A stretch of 64,000 bases of DNA from Rubellimicrobium rubrum. Lineage in GTDB: Bacteria; Pseudomonadota; Alphaproteobacteria; Rhodobacterales; Rhodobacteraceae. How positions within the stretch are numbered: the first letter of the stretch is position 1; each line of letters starts with the position of its first letter. The DNA is taken from contig NZ_VDFU01000002.1 of the NCBI RefSeq assembly GCF_006152115.1, positions 186,001 to 250,000 on the forward strand, written 5' to 3'. The position numbers and the translations under genes are program-made. Below are positions 17,756-27,176 of this stretch, piece by piece. The notes below the pieces were generated by a model. The model saw nothing but the letters and a program-made list of their open reading frames with translations, ran no database searches and had not been told where the DNA came from.

Positions 17756-17804
17756 TGTCAAAATCGTACAGACTGCAAATTGTAAAACTGTAGGTGTTTT
17801 GACA
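17756..17804. promoter_or_regulatory. Divergent aceA/scfR control region with inverted repeats
   Basis: In this A/T-rich stretch, TGTCAAAA (17756-17763) and TTTTGACA (17797-17804) form 8-bp inverted arms. Between them lies the shorter pair TACAG...CTGTA flanking CTGCAAATTGTAAAA, which resembles the TTTGCAAA-type half-sites reported for RamB/PccR (ScfR) regulators. The minus strand also offers a TACAAT -10-like hexamer for aceA. Binding by the adjacent regulator is inferred; no half-site is perfect. Confidence 0.55.
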
Positions 17805-17814
17805 GGAGGATCGG

Positions 17815-19242
17815 ATGGACCCGAGCGGACGGCGCAAGATCATGGCCGGGCCCCAGCTTCGCCGGCTGCGCGCGACGCTAGGCTTGTCGCAAAGCGCCAT
17901 GGCGGCCGAGCTTGGGATCTCGGTGAGCTACCTCAACCTCGTGGAGCGCAACCAGCGCCCCGTGACCGCCCAGCTGCTCATCCGGCTGTCCGAGACCTAC
18001 GCCATCGACGCCCGCGACTTTGCCGGGGCCGAAGACAGCCAGGGGGCCGCCGAGATCGAGGAGGTCCTGGCCGACCCCCTGCTCGCGCCGCTGCAGGTGC
18101 CACGCGCGGAGGTGAAGTCAGCGCTGGAACAGGCCCCGACGCTGCTGCAGGCCTTCAAGCGCCTGCATGCGGCCTATGCGGGGGCCACGGAACTGGGCGC
18201 GGGCTTTGCGGGCGAACGGTCCGAAGCCGAGCGCGGCGACCCCCTGCCCCAGGCCGCGGACGCGGTGGAGCAGGTGCGGGCCTTTCTCCAGCAGCAGGAC
18301 AACCATTTCCCGTCGCTGGAGGACGCGGCGGAGTCCCTGAGCGCCGAACTGGGTCAGGTGGAGGGCGACCTGCTGCATGCCCTGACGCTGCGGCTGCGGG
18401 CGCGGCACGGCATCCGCCTGCAGGTGATGACCCATCAGGACATGGGCGTGACCTTGCGCCACTACGACCGCCATCGGCGCAAGCTGATGATCTCGGAGTT
18501 GGTGGAGCCCGCCGGACGGGCGTTCCAGGCGGCTTACCAGATCGGCCTTCTGGAAGCCTCCGACGTCATGGACTCGGCGCTGGCCCGATCGGACATGAAG
18601 GACCCGCAGGCCCGCAAGCTCGGGCGGATCACGCTGGCCAACTACTTTGCGGCGGCGCTGATGATGCCCTATGGGCGCTTCCTCGCCTCGGCGCAGGACC
18701 TGGGCTACGACGTGGAGATGCTGGGCGCGCGTTGGGGCGCGAGCTTCGAGCAGGTGGCGCACCGGCTCACCACGCTGTCCCGCCCCTCCGCGCGCGGGGT
18801 GCCGTTCTTCATGGTGCGAGTGGACAACGCCGGGAACGTGTCCAAGCGTTTCTCCTCGGGCGCCTTTCCATTCTCGCGCTTCGGGGGCACCTGTCCGCGC
18901 TGGAACGTCCACGACGTGTTCCGCCATCCGGGGCGGACACTGACCCAATTGATCGAGATGCCGGACGGCAAACGCTGGTTCTCGGTCGCCCGGATGGTGC
19001 GCCGCCTCGCCGCGCCCTGGGGCGAGCCCGAAGCCGCCTTTGCCGTGGGCCTAGGCTGCGAAGAGCGCTTCGCGCCCCAACTGATCTACGCCCGCGCCCT
19101 CAAGGAGATGCGCCCTACCGGGATCGGGGTGAACTGCCGCCTGTGCGAGCGGGTCAACTGCCCCAGCCGGGCCGCGCCCCCGCTCCTGGGCGGGCTGGAC
19201 CTGAGCGAAGGGACGCGGGGTCTGTCGCCGTTCGGGCGCTAG
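17815..19242 (+). CDS. ScfR-family (short-chain fatty acyl-CoA) XRE-type transcriptional regulator
   Basis: A 475-residue regulator with an N-terminal XRE helix-turn-helix (about residues 12-66, LRRLRATLGLSQSAMAAELGIS), a middle IrrE/ImmA-like region (about 190-270) and a C-terminal DUF2083-type domain ending with conserved cysteines (NCRLCERVNCPSRAAPP). This layout is that of RamB, MccR and PccR, which sense acyl-CoA status and control acetate/propionate metabolism. Divergence from isocitrate lyase parallels RamB control of aceA in actinobacteria. AGGAGG lies just before ATG 17815. Direction of control (repressor or activator) cannot be told. Confidence 0.9.
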   Translation: MDPSGRRKIMAGPQLRRLRATLGLSQSAMAAELGISVSYLNLVERNQRPVTAQLLIRLSETYAIDARDFAGAEDSQGAAEIEEVLADPLLAPLQVPRAEVKSALEQAPTLLQAFKRLHAAYAGATELGAGFAGERSEAERGDPLPQAADAVEQVRAFLQQQDNHFPSLEDAAESLSAELGQVEGDLLHALTLRLRARHGIRLQVMTHQDMGVTLRHYDRHRRKLMISELVEPAGRAFQAAYQIGLLEASDVMDSALARSDMKDPQARKLGRITLANYFAAALMMPYGRFLASAQDLGYDVEMLGARWGASFEQVAHRLTTLSRPSARGVPFFMVRVDNAGNVSKRFSSGAFPFSRFGGTCPRWNVHDVFRHPGRTLTQLIEMPDGKRWFSVARMVRRLAAPWGEPEAAFAVGLGCEERFAPQLIYARALKEMRPTGIGVNCRLCERVNCPSRAAPPLLGGLDLSEGTRGLSPFGR

Positions 19243-19403
19243 CGGCCAGGCGGGTCGTCCTGGCCGGCCACGGCCTGGGCCAGGCGAATGACATAGGCGG
19301 CCCAGTCGAACCGGGGCGGCGGTGGGATCTCCCGGCCGGGCAGCCTCAGGCCGCGCAGCAGGGGCAGGTCCGGCAAGGGCGGATCGTAATGAACCAAGTC
19401 CAT
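19239..19403 (-). CDS. Hypothetical 54-residue protein
   Basis: A small open frame starting MDLVHYDPPLPDLPLL, proline-rich in the first 30 residues, then FDWAAYVIRLAQAVAG, which could be an amphipathic helix. Its stop overlaps the convergent ScfR stop by 4 bp. A weak AAGGA is 13 bases before the ATG. The composition looks protein-like rather than random, but I recognise no family; this may not be a real gene. Confidence 0.45.
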   Translation of the reverse strand: MDLVHYDPPLPDLPLLRGLRLPGREIPPPPRFDWAAYVIRLAQAVAGQDDPPGR

Positions 19404-19680
19404 GGGCCGTGTGTCCTTGCGTGCCGCGGCGCCGGGCCAAGCGTGTCCACCCAAGCGCGCCGCATGACGCTAGTTAACGATGCCGGACGCCCGCGCCAAG
19501 CCCGGAGCGCGATGGGACCCGGCCCGACAGCCCCGATTGCGTGATCGCGCCGACGCGCCCTGACGAAAAAGACAGCCCTGTTTGCAGAAAGTGACCAAGC
19601 CGTTAAGACAATCGTCAGTCTCTGCCTGCTAGGGAGGGTGCCGGGGATCCGATCGGTCCAGCCAAGGACGGGACGCAAAG

Positions 19681-21831
19681 GTGCATCAACTTCCCAGCCG
19701 CATCGCTGCCGTCATGGCCGGTTCGATCCTGGTGTTCGTGCTCACCATCGGCGTGTCGATCCTCTGGATGACGCGCGCCTTGGACGATCAGGCGCGGGAC
19801 CACTCGCTTCACCAGATCCGGAGCGCCCGCGCCAACCTGCTGTCGCAGACGAGGCTGATCACACTTGACTACGCCAAATGGGAGGCGGCGCTGCCCTACG
19901 TTCAGGCCGCCGACCTCGATTGGATCTTCGAGAACATCGGCTCATCCGCCACCACCGGCGAGGCGATCCAACTGGCGGTGGTCTGGGGCGGTCCTTTCCC
20001 TGGCGACATCGGCTGGGCCGACGACGGGCTCGTCGAGCCGCGGTCGGGCCTTGTGGACCAAGCCACCCTGGATCTTGCCGAACGCAGGATCGCCGAGATT
20101 GCCATCGACAGCTATGACGGGGTGGAGTTCTTCGGCTGGCAGGACGGGGCGTTGTTCGTGCTCGCCGTCGCCCGCGTGGAGGAGGGCACCGGCGAAGGCG
20201 GCAGCGCGCCTGCCCTGGACGAGGCCGCCCGCCTGCTGCTCGGCACCCGGCTGACCGATGACAGCCTGAGCCGCCTGGGCCAGGATTACCTGCTGTCCGG
20301 CCTCAGGGTCCTGCACGAGATGCCCGCCACGCAGTCATCCCTGCCGCTGCTGGGCGCCGATGGAACACCCGTGGCCTACCTGGCCTGGGACATGCCCCGC
20401 CCGGGCACGGCCATGCTCCAGCGGATGCTGCCGCCCCTTCTCTTTATTGTCCTGCTCACGAGCGGCCTGACGGCCTTGGGGATGACGCTGGTGCGGCGCA
20501 ACGCCCAGCATCTCGTGGTTGCCGAGTATCACGCGTCCGTTGCAGCCCGGACGGATGCAATGACTGGCCTGCCCAACCGCGCCGCCTTCAACGAGGCGCT
20601 GGCCCAGCCGGCGCGGGCGGGGGAAAGGGCAGTCCTGTTCCTCGACGTGAACGGCTTCAAGCGGATCAACGACAGCATCGGCCATGCGGCGGGCGACCAG
20701 GTCATCACCGACGTGGCCCGGCGGTTGGAGCGGCTGGCCGGCCCGGGCTGCATCCTGGCGCGCATCGCGGGCGACGAATTCGTCTTTGTTGTAACCGGCC
20801 CGGCGGCTCAGCCCCGGACCGAGCGGCTGGCGCAAGCGGTGGATGTGGAGTTGGGGCCACCCTTCAGCGTTCTGGGCCACCAGATGCGCCTGAGCATGGC
20901 CATGGGCTACGCGGTTCAGGACGCCGACGGGATGACCGGCGACGCGCTCGTGCGGCAGGCCGACCTCGCCATGTACGAGGCCAAGCGCCACAAGGGGCGT
21001 GGCCTCGTGGCCTTCAGCACCGTGATTGAGCAGGCTTCGCGGGACGCGTCCCTGATCGAGCAGGGGCTGCGGCGGGCCCTGGAGCGACCGGGGGAACTGT
21101 CGCTGGCCTATCAGCCCATCGTCGGCCGCGATGGCCGCCTGGTCCGGGCCGAGGCGCTGGCCCGCTGGACCTCGGCCGAGCTGGGACCGGTGCCAGCGCC
21201 GCGCTTCATCGCGGTGGCCGAGCAGGCGGGCCTGATCGTCGAACTGGGACGCCGCCTGTTCCAGCTTGTCTGCGACGACCTTGCGGCGCATCCGGGCCTG
21301 CAGGTCAGCATCAACATCTCGCCCCTCCAGCTCATGGCGCCCGACTTCATCCCGTCGGTGGTCGGGAGCCTGCAGCGGCGCGGGATCGACCCCGGCCGCA
21401 TCGAGGTCGAGCTGACCGAGGCCGTTCTGGTGGACGACCCCAGGCTCGCCGCCGAGCGGCTGGAGGAGTTGCACGCGGCAGGCTTCTCGACGGCGCTGGA
21501 CGACTTCGGGACGGGATACTCTTCGATCGGCTACCTCAAGCAGATGGGCTTCGGCTCGCTCAAGATCGATCGCAGCTTCGTGGCCGAGGTCGAGCGGTCG
21601 GCGTCCGCCGTGTCCGTGGTGAACGGCATGATCATGATGGCGCACGGCCTGGGTCTTTGCGTGGTCTGCGAGGGGATCGAGAACCAGGAGGAACTCGACC
21701 TCCTCCGGAGGCTGGGATGCGACCTGGCGCAGGGCTACCATCTGGGACGTCCCATGCACTTGCCGCGCCTGATCGAGCACTGGCTGCCCGACGGCATCCA
21801 TGAGGCCGCCGTCGAAGTGGCCGTCGCCTGA
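19681..21831 (+). CDS. CHASE4-GGDEF-EAL bifunctional c-di-GMP signalling protein
   Basis: A 716-residue inner-membrane sensor. A first membrane helix (MAGSILVFVLTIGVSILWM) and a second near residues 247-267 (LLFIVLLTSGLTALGMTLV) enclose a periplasmic CHASE4 domain (LDYAKWEAALPYV, DWIFENIG). The GGDEF domain (about 285-440) has AGDEF instead of GGDEF, which many active cyclases tolerate, and the MTGLPNRAAF start. The EAL domain (about 455-700) retains RAEALARW, the DDFGTGYSS loop and KIDRSFV, so phosphodiesterase activity is likely. The start is a GTG at 19681. It precedes a large hybrid kinase by 141 bp on the same strand. Confidence 0.93.
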   Translation: MHQLPSRIAAVMAGSILVFVLTIGVSILWMTRALDDQARDHSLHQIRSARANLLSQTRLITLDYAKWEAALPYVQAADLDWIFENIGSSATTGEAIQLAVVWGGPFPGDIGWADDGLVEPRSGLVDQATLDLAERRIAEIAIDSYDGVEFFGWQDGALFVLAVARVEEGTGEGGSAPALDEAARLLLGTRLTDDSLSRLGQDYLLSGLRVLHEMPATQSSLPLLGADGTPVAYLAWDMPRPGTAMLQRMLPPLLFIVLLTSGLTALGMTLVRRNAQHLVVAEYHASVAARTDAMTGLPNRAAFNEALAQPARAGERAVLFLDVNGFKRINDSIGHAAGDQVITDVARRLERLAGPGCILARIAGDEFVFVVTGPAAQPRTERLAQAVDVELGPPFSVLGHQMRLSMAMGYAVQDADGMTGDALVRQADLAMYEAKRHKGRGLVAFSTVIEQASRDASLIEQGLRRALERPGELSLAYQPIVGRDGRLVRAEALARWTSAELGPVPAPRFIAVAEQAGLIVELGRRLFQLVCDDLAAHPGLQVSINISPLQLMAPDFIPSVVGSLQRRGIDPGRIEVELTEAVLVDDPRLAAERLEELHAAGFSTALDDFGTGYSSIGYLKQMGFGSLKIDRSFVAEVERSASAVSVVNGMIMMAHGLGLCVVCEGIENQEELDLLRRLGCDLAQGYHLGRPMHLPRLIEHWLPDGIHEAAVEVAVA

Positions 21832-21972
21832 CCTTTGGGGCGTGCGTCATAAGCCCGGTTTCGAACGACCGCGCGGTTTCGCCGGCACAACCTGGAGGTC
21901 TAATCGCAAGCGACGCAAGGGTTTGGTTGACCCGGCAGGCGACGTGGACTTGAGTAAAGCCCTGGCGGGACG

Positions 21973-24900
21973 TTGGATCAAAGCATGACGGCGAACGCGG
22001 AGGTTCCGGACTTGGGCAGCAGGGCGGCGACCCTGGACGCATCCGCGCGGGCGATGCTCGACGCCCTGCCCTCCGTTGCCTTCGTGACCGATGCCGCCGG
22101 CGCGACCATTTACGCCAACGCCCGTTACCAGGCCTATACCGGCCTGTCGCTCGCCGCGCTGAGCGGAAGCGGCTGGACGGCTATCATTCATCCCGATGAC
22201 AGGGACCGGGCCGCCGCCCCCTGGGAGGCGGCGCTACGCCAAGGCGATCCCGTGGACGTGGAATACCGGCTGCGCCGCGGCGATGGGCAGTACCGTTGGT
22301 TCCAGGGCCGGGCCGCCGCGCAGCGCGATCCCGACGGCCGCATCCGGCAATGGCTGGGCACCTGCACCGACGTGCACGACCTCAAGCAGGCCGAGGCCGA
22401 CGCGCGCGAGGCCGAACGCTGGCTCCGCCTGTCGCAGGAGGCGTCGGGCGTCGGAACCTTCGACTGGCTGCCGCTCAGCCGCAAGCTTCGGTGGTCGGAC
22501 CTGTGCAAGGCGATGTTCGGCCTGCCGCCCGACGCGCCGGTGGACGACGACGTTTTCATGGCCCGCGTCCACCCCGAGGACCGGGCGAGCCTTCTCGACG
22601 CCACGGCGGGGGCTCTCGATCCGGCCGGGCCGGGACGGTTCCACAGCCGATACCGCGCGCTCTGGCCTGACGGAACGGTGCGCTGGGTCGCCGCGCGCGG
22701 GCGGGCCATCTTCGAGGGCGAGGGACAGGGGCGTCGGGCCGTCCGCTTCTTGGGCACCGTCCTCGACATCACCGAGGCCAAGCGCACGGAAGAGGCCCTG
22801 AGCGAAAGCGAGGCCCACCTCGCCGCCATCTTCGAGCAGGCCACGGTCGGCATCTGCGAGACCGACGTGGGCGGCCGCTTCATCCGGGCGAACGCCCGCT
22901 ACTGCGAGATCGTGGGCCGCCCGCGCGAGGAATTGCTGACCCTGCGTATGCAGGACATCACGCATCCCGAGGACCTGGCCGGGAACCAGCCGATGTTCCG
23001 ACGGCTCACCTCGGTGGGCGAGGCCTTCGAAATCGTGAAGCGTTATGTCCGGCCGGACGGCCGGGTGGTCTGGGTCCACAACAACGTGACCGCGATCCGG
23101 GCCGCCGGGGACCGCGTGGGCAGCGTCCTGTGCATCGCGGCCGACCTGACCGAGCAGCGGCGTGCCGAGGCCGCGCTGCGGGAAAGCGAGGATCATTACC
23201 GCCACGCCGTGGAGCTGAGCCCGCAGATATCCTGGACGGCCGGGCCGGACGGCCTTGTCGAGCATATGTCGCCCCGCTGGCGCGCCCTGACCGGAACGAG
23301 CGGCCTGGGCGCGACCTGGCTGGAGGCGCTCCATCCCGAGGACCTCGGCCCCTCGCAGGAGGCCTGGGCCAAGTCCACTGCCGAAAACGAGCCCTACGAC
23401 CACGAGTATCGCATCCGCCTGACGGACGGGCGCACCCGTTGGATGCATTCGCGCGCCTATCCGCGCCGGGACCCGGGCGGCCGCGTCCTGCGCTGGTATG
23501 GCACCAGCGAGGACATCCAGGCCCGCAAGGAGGTGGAGGCCGCGCAGCGCGCCCAGGCCGAGGAGTTGCACGCGGTGCTCGATGCCGTGCCGGCCGGCAT
23601 CTGGATCACCCATGACCCCGACGCGCAGGAGATCACCGGGAACGCCCGGTCGCACGAGTTCCTTCGCGTGCCGCAGGGCGAGAACCAGTCCAAGGGCGTG
23701 CCCGGCACGCCGACGCGGCATTTCCGCTTCCTGGACACGGAAGGGCGGGAGATTGCCCCCCGCGATCTGCCGGTTCAGACCGCCGCGCGCGGCGAGACGG
23801 TAGCGGACCGCGAATACCGGGTCGCCTTTGACGACGGCAGCCATATCGACATCCTGGGCAACGCGACGCCCCTGCGCGACGCCGCGGGACGGCCGGCCGG
23901 GGCGGTCGCCGCCTTTGTGGACATCACCGCCCGCAAGGCCGCCGAAGCCGCCCTCCTCGAGGAATCGCAGATCCTCGAGACGCTGAACCGGGCGGGCCTT
24001 GCCCTGGCCGGGGAACTGGATCTGGAGCGGCTGGTTCAGAGTCTCACGGATGCGGGGGTCAAGCTCACCGGGGCGAAGTTCGGGGCCTTCTTCCACAACG
24101 TCCTCGATGACAGCGGCGAGCGGCTGCACCTTTACACCCTGGCAGGGGCGGAGCGCGCAGACTTCGAGGGATTGGGCGGCGTGCGGGCGACCGGGGTCTT
24201 TGGCCCGACCTTCCGCAACGAAGGGGTCGTGCGCGCCGACGACATCCAGACGGACCAGCGCTATGGGCAGCTCGAACCGCATCGCGGGATGCCGCCCGGC
24301 CACCTGCCCGTTCGCAGCTACCTGGGCGTTCCGGTGGTGGCCCATTCGGGCCAAGTTCTGGGCGGGCTGCTGTTCGGCCACCCCGAGCCCGGCCGTTTCA
24401 CCGACCGCCACGAGCAGTTGATGGTTGGGCTTGCCGCGCAGGCGGCCATCGCGATCGACAACGCCCGGCTGTTCCAGGCGGTGCAGCGCGCCAACGAAAC
24501 GCTCGAGAACCGTGTGGCCGAGCGGTCGGCCCAGCTCATCGAGGCGCAGGAGGCGCTGCAGCAGTCCCAGAAGATGGAAGCGATCGGGCAGCTGACGGGC
24601 GGCATCGCGCATGATTTCAACAACCTTCTCACCCCTATCGTCGGCGGGCTCGACATCTTGCGCCGGCGCGTCACCGACGAGCGGTCCGAGCGGCTGATCG
24701 GCGGCGCCCTGCAGGCGGCGGAACGGGCCAAGACCCTGGTGCAGCGCCTTCTGGCGTTTGCCCGCCGCCAGACGCTCCAGCCCCGGGCCGTCCATCTGGG
24801 CGGGCTGGTCGAGGGCATGCGAGAGCTGATCGACCGGAGCCTTGGCCCTACCATCGAGGTGCGCGTGCAGGTGTCAGCGGATCTGCCGCCCGTCCTGGTG

Positions 24901-25704
24901 GACCCCAACCAGCTTGAACTGGCGCTCCTGAACCTCAGCGTGAACGCCCGCGATGCGATGCCCGGCGGAGGGCGGCTCACCATCTCGGCCGAGGAGTCGG
25001 GCGCGCCGGCCGTGCGGGCCCTGGGCCTGCCCCCGGGCCGCTACATGCGCGTCACGGTGGTGGATACCGGGACGGGGATGGACGAGGCCGTGCTCCAGCG
25101 TGCCGTCGAGCCGTTCTTCAGCACAAAGACCATGGGCAAGGGCACGGGCCTGGGCCTGTCCATGGTGCATGGGCTGGCCGCCCAGTCGGGAGGGCTGTTC
25201 ACCCTGGCCAGCCGGGTGGGCCTGGGCACCACCGCCACGCTCTGGCTTCCCGTTGCGGACGAGGAGGAGGCCGCGCCGGAACGCGCCGTCGCCGCGGTCG
25301 CGCCCCGCGCCGCACGGCCATCGGTGGTCCTTCTCGTGGATGATGAGGCGCTCGTCCGGCTATCCACCGCCGAGGAGTTGCGGGACCTGGGCTACGCCGT
25401 CATCGAGGCCGGGACCGCCGCCGAGGCGCTGGACGCCCTGCGCCAGGGAATCAGGCCGGACGCGCTGGTCACGGATCACATGATGCCCGGCATGAGCGGG
25501 GCGGACCTGGCGGCGGAACTACGGTCGCGCCTGCCCGACCTGCCGGTGCTGATGATCACGGGCTATGCGAATCTGCCGCCCGAGCAGACCCGCGGGATCG
25601 CGGTGCTGGCCAAGCCGTTCCGTCAGTCCGACCTCGCGATGCTGCTCGCGCGGATGCTCGCCTCAGGGGGGGACTCGGAGGGGGAGCCGATTTCAGACCC
25701 GTGA
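21973..25704 (+). CDS. Multi-PAS/GAF hybrid histidine kinase
   Basis: A 1243-residue sensor kinase with no obvious membrane segment. In order: five PAS/PAC units (about residues 20-140, 145-280, 280-400, 400-525, 530-660), a GAF domain (about 660-835), a coiled linker, a HisKA domain with GIAHDFNNLL (phospho-acceptor His near 880), an HATPase domain (NARDAMPGGG, DTGTGMD, GKGTGLGLSMV) and a C-terminal receiver with Asp near 1168 (TDHMMPGMSG). It would autophosphorylate on an intracellular cue and pass phosphate to its own receiver. Start is either TTG 21973 or ATG 21985; neither has a well-spaced ribosome site. No separate response regulator is adjacent. Confidence 0.92.
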   Translation: MDQSMTANAEVPDLGSRAATLDASARAMLDALPSVAFVTDAAGATIYANARYQAYTGLSLAALSGSGWTAIIHPDDRDRAAAPWEAALRQGDPVDVEYRLRRGDGQYRWFQGRAAAQRDPDGRIRQWLGTCTDVHDLKQAEADAREAERWLRLSQEASGVGTFDWLPLSRKLRWSDLCKAMFGLPPDAPVDDDVFMARVHPEDRASLLDATAGALDPAGPGRFHSRYRALWPDGTVRWVAARGRAIFEGEGQGRRAVRFLGTVLDITEAKRTEEALSESEAHLAAIFEQATVGICETDVGGRFIRANARYCEIVGRPREELLTLRMQDITHPEDLAGNQPMFRRLTSVGEAFEIVKRYVRPDGRVVWVHNNVTAIRAAGDRVGSVLCIAADLTEQRRAEAALRESEDHYRHAVELSPQISWTAGPDGLVEHMSPRWRALTGTSGLGATWLEALHPEDLGPSQEAWAKSTAENEPYDHEYRIRLTDGRTRWMHSRAYPRRDPGGRVLRWYGTSEDIQARKEVEAAQRAQAEELHAVLDAVPAGIWITHDPDAQEITGNARSHEFLRVPQGENQSKGVPGTPTRHFRFLDTEGREIAPRDLPVQTAARGETVADREYRVAFDDGSHIDILGNATPLRDAAGRPAGAVAAFVDITARKAAEAALLEESQILETLNRAGLALAGELDLERLVQSLTDAGVKLTGAKFGAFFHNVLDDSGERLHLYTLAGAERADFEGLGGVRATGVFGPTFRNEGVVRADDIQTDQRYGQLEPHRGMPPGHLPVRSYLGVPVVAHSGQVLGGLLFGHPEPGRFTDRHEQLMVGLAAQAAIAIDNARLFQAVQRANETLENRVAERSAQLIEAQEALQQSQKMEAIGQLTGGIAHDFNNLLTPIVGGLDILRRRVTDERSERLIGGALQAAERAKTLVQRLLAFARRQTLQPRAVHLGGLVEGMRELIDRSLGPTIEVRVQVSADLPPVLVDPNQLELALLNLSVNARDAMPGGGRLTISAEESGAPAVRALGLPPGRYMRVTVVDTGTGMDEAVLQRAVEPFFSTKTMGKGTGLGLSMVHGLAAQSGGLFTLASRVGLGTTATLWLPVADEEEAAPERAVAAVAPRAARPSVVLLVDDEALVRLSTAEELRDLGYAVIEAGTAAEALDALRQGIRPDALVTDHMMPGMSGADLAAELRSRLPDLPVLMITGYANLPPEQTRGIAVLAKPFRQSDLAMLLARMLASGGDSEGEPISDP

Positions 25705-25825
25705 CGGCACGGCCCGCGCGGCGTCGGAACGGCATAGCCCGGTTCGGCTTGCACCGATCAGGGGCGTCCGGTGCGCCTGCGCGACCATCCCGGTCGCAGG
25801 TCGATTATCAGGAACCAAGAAGGTT

Positions 25826-25901
<76 letters not shown>

Positions 25902-25932
25902 ATCCGGCAGGCTTGGGTCTCTTCAGCCTGCG

Positions 25933-25978
25933 CGACGCTTCCTAGTAGGCGTCGGAGGAGAGCGCAAGGGCTCTTTTT
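25933..25978. terminator. Two tandem hairpins, one with a T-run
   Basis: CGACGC (25933-25938) and GCGTCG (25949-25954) form one stem. AGAGC (25959-25963) and GCTCT (25970-25974) form a second, followed on the plus strand by TTTT (25975-25978). On the minus strand these lie 27-72 bp past the TIGR02300 stop, without a T-run. They probably separate that gene from the tRNA; polarity is unclear. Confidence 0.45.
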
Positions 25979-26004
25979 CGAGCCCCTGCATTCCCCAGCG
26001 AAAA

Positions 26005-26325
26005 CTATTCGTCGTCGCCGGCGACGTCGCCCAGATCCTCGAACGAGACCTCTTCGTCCTCGTCGTCCTCAAGCACTTCGTCGCCGAGATCAGCGTCGTC
26101 CTCGACCGCGTCATCGTCGTCGAGCAGCAGGTCTTCCTCGTCGCCGATCTTGAGGCGCTTGGTCTGCGCGTCCTCGGCGTCGGCGACCATGGTGCGCGAC
26201 CGGCCCACCTCGATGCTGACGACCTGGCCCGTGTAGGGGCTGACGATCGGAGTGCGGTTCAGGTCGTAGAAGCGCTTGCCGGTCGTCGGGCAGATGCGCT
26301 TCTTGCCCCATTCTTCCTTGGGCAT
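26005..26325 (-). CDS. TIGR02300-family protein (FYDLN acid domain)
   Basis: A 106-residue protein typical of alphaproteobacteria. The N-terminal zinc-ribbon-like part reads WGKKRICPTTGKRFYDLNRTP, with the FYDLN motif that names the family, followed by IVSPYTG. The C-terminal half is extremely acidic (runs of Asp/Glu such as LLLDDDDAVEDDAD). Function is unknown. The ATG at 26325 gives the canonical MPKEEWG start; the open frame further upstream is antisense to the metallopeptidase gene. It is divergent from that gene, with about 130 bp between. Confidence 0.93.
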   Translation of the reverse strand: MPKEEWGKKRICPTTGKRFYDLNRTPIVSPYTGQVVSIEVGRSRTMVADAEDAQTKRLKIGDEEDLLLDDDDAVEDDADLGDEVLEDDEDEEVSFEDLGDVAGDDE

Positions 26326-26455
26326 CGAATGATCCTTTCGTTCATGCGGATCGCGCGAATGGAGACCCCAGGGAATCTCGCACTTGCGGCGGATCGGGGT
26401 GCCCTGCCATAACTGGCAACGGGTGTCAAAGGCTTTGGGTCCGGGGGTCAGGCCA

Positions 26456-27145
26456 GTGAAGGACCACATTCTTCCAGGCGATCCGCCGGTCGCTGTGGCC
26501 CTGCGCCGCTCGGCCCGGGCGCGGCGGCTGTCCCTGCGGATCTCGGGCGCTGACGGGCGGGTGACACTGACCTTGCCCCTGCGGGCCCGGTTGGGGGACG
26601 GACTGGCCTTCCTGCAGGAACGCGAGGGGTGGCTGCGTGGGCATCTGGCGCAGGCGCCGACCCTGATCCGTCCTGCATTTGGCGAACTGATCCCGTTTGC
26701 GGGGGGCGAGGTGCGGCTTTGCCCCGGTCCGGGGCGGCGCGTCGGGCTGGATGGCGACCGGCTGATCCTGCCCGACGAGCCCGAGCGGCTGATCCCGCGT
26801 TTGGCCGCCTTTCTACGGACCGAGGCGCGCAACCGGCTCGCGGCGGCCTCCGACCGTTACGCCCGCCTCGTCGGGCGGAGCTGGACGCGCCTGACCTTGC
26901 GCGACCCGCGCTCGCGATGGGGGTCCTGCACGGCGGACGGGCACCTGATGTTCTCGTGGCGGCTGGTGCTCGCGCCGCCGCCGGTGCTGGACTACGTGGC
27001 CGCGCACGAGGTCGCGCATCTGGCGCGCATGGACCATTCGCCGGCCTTCTGGGCGCTGGTGGGCGAGATCTGCCCCGGTTTCGAGGAACACCGCGACTGG
27101 CTGCGGGCCGAAGGCGTGGGCCTTCACCGGTTGAGGCTCGGTTGA
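26456..27145 (+). CDS. YgjP-type metallopeptidase (SprT-like, DUF45)
   Basis: A 229-residue putative zinc metalloprotein. The zinc motif HEVAH is visible in YVAAHEVAHLARMDHSPAFW, with a downstream His as probable third ligand. RDPRSRWGSC before it is also typical of the YgjP/DUF45 family. The N-terminal half has the strand-rich RRSARARRLSLRISG stretch. The frame is open from ATG 26384, but the first 24 codons look unrelated and GTG 26456 gives the usual family start. Family members are linked to proteolysis of unknown targets. A GntR gene follows after 31 bp and may be co-transcribed. Confidence 0.87.
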   Translation: MKDHILPGDPPVAVALRRSARARRLSLRISGADGRVTLTLPLRARLGDGLAFLQEREGWLRGHLAQAPTLIRPAFGELIPFAGGEVRLCPGPGRRVGLDGDRLILPDEPERLIPRLAAFLRTEARNRLAAASDRYARLVGRSWTRLTLRDPRSRWGSCTADGHLMFSWRLVLAPPPVLDYVAAHEVAHLARMDHSPAFWALVGEICPGFEEHRDWLRAEGVGLHRLRLG

Positions 27146-27176
27146 CCGAAGGGCGCCGGGGGCCGCACAAGGGACC

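Noticed and set aside
19470-19480. CtrA-like half-site (TTAACGAT) upstream of the GGDEF-EAL gene
   Set aside because: A single near-match without the second half at the required spacing is expected by chance.
22234-24795. Minus-strand open frame of 853 codons opposite the hybrid kinase
   Set aside because: Same high-GC shadow effect; the plus strand shows clear PAS, GAF and kinase domains throughout.
26384-26455. Longer N-terminus for the YgjP-type metallopeptidase
   Set aside because: The 24 added residues do not resemble the family start, and GTG 26456 gives the usual length.
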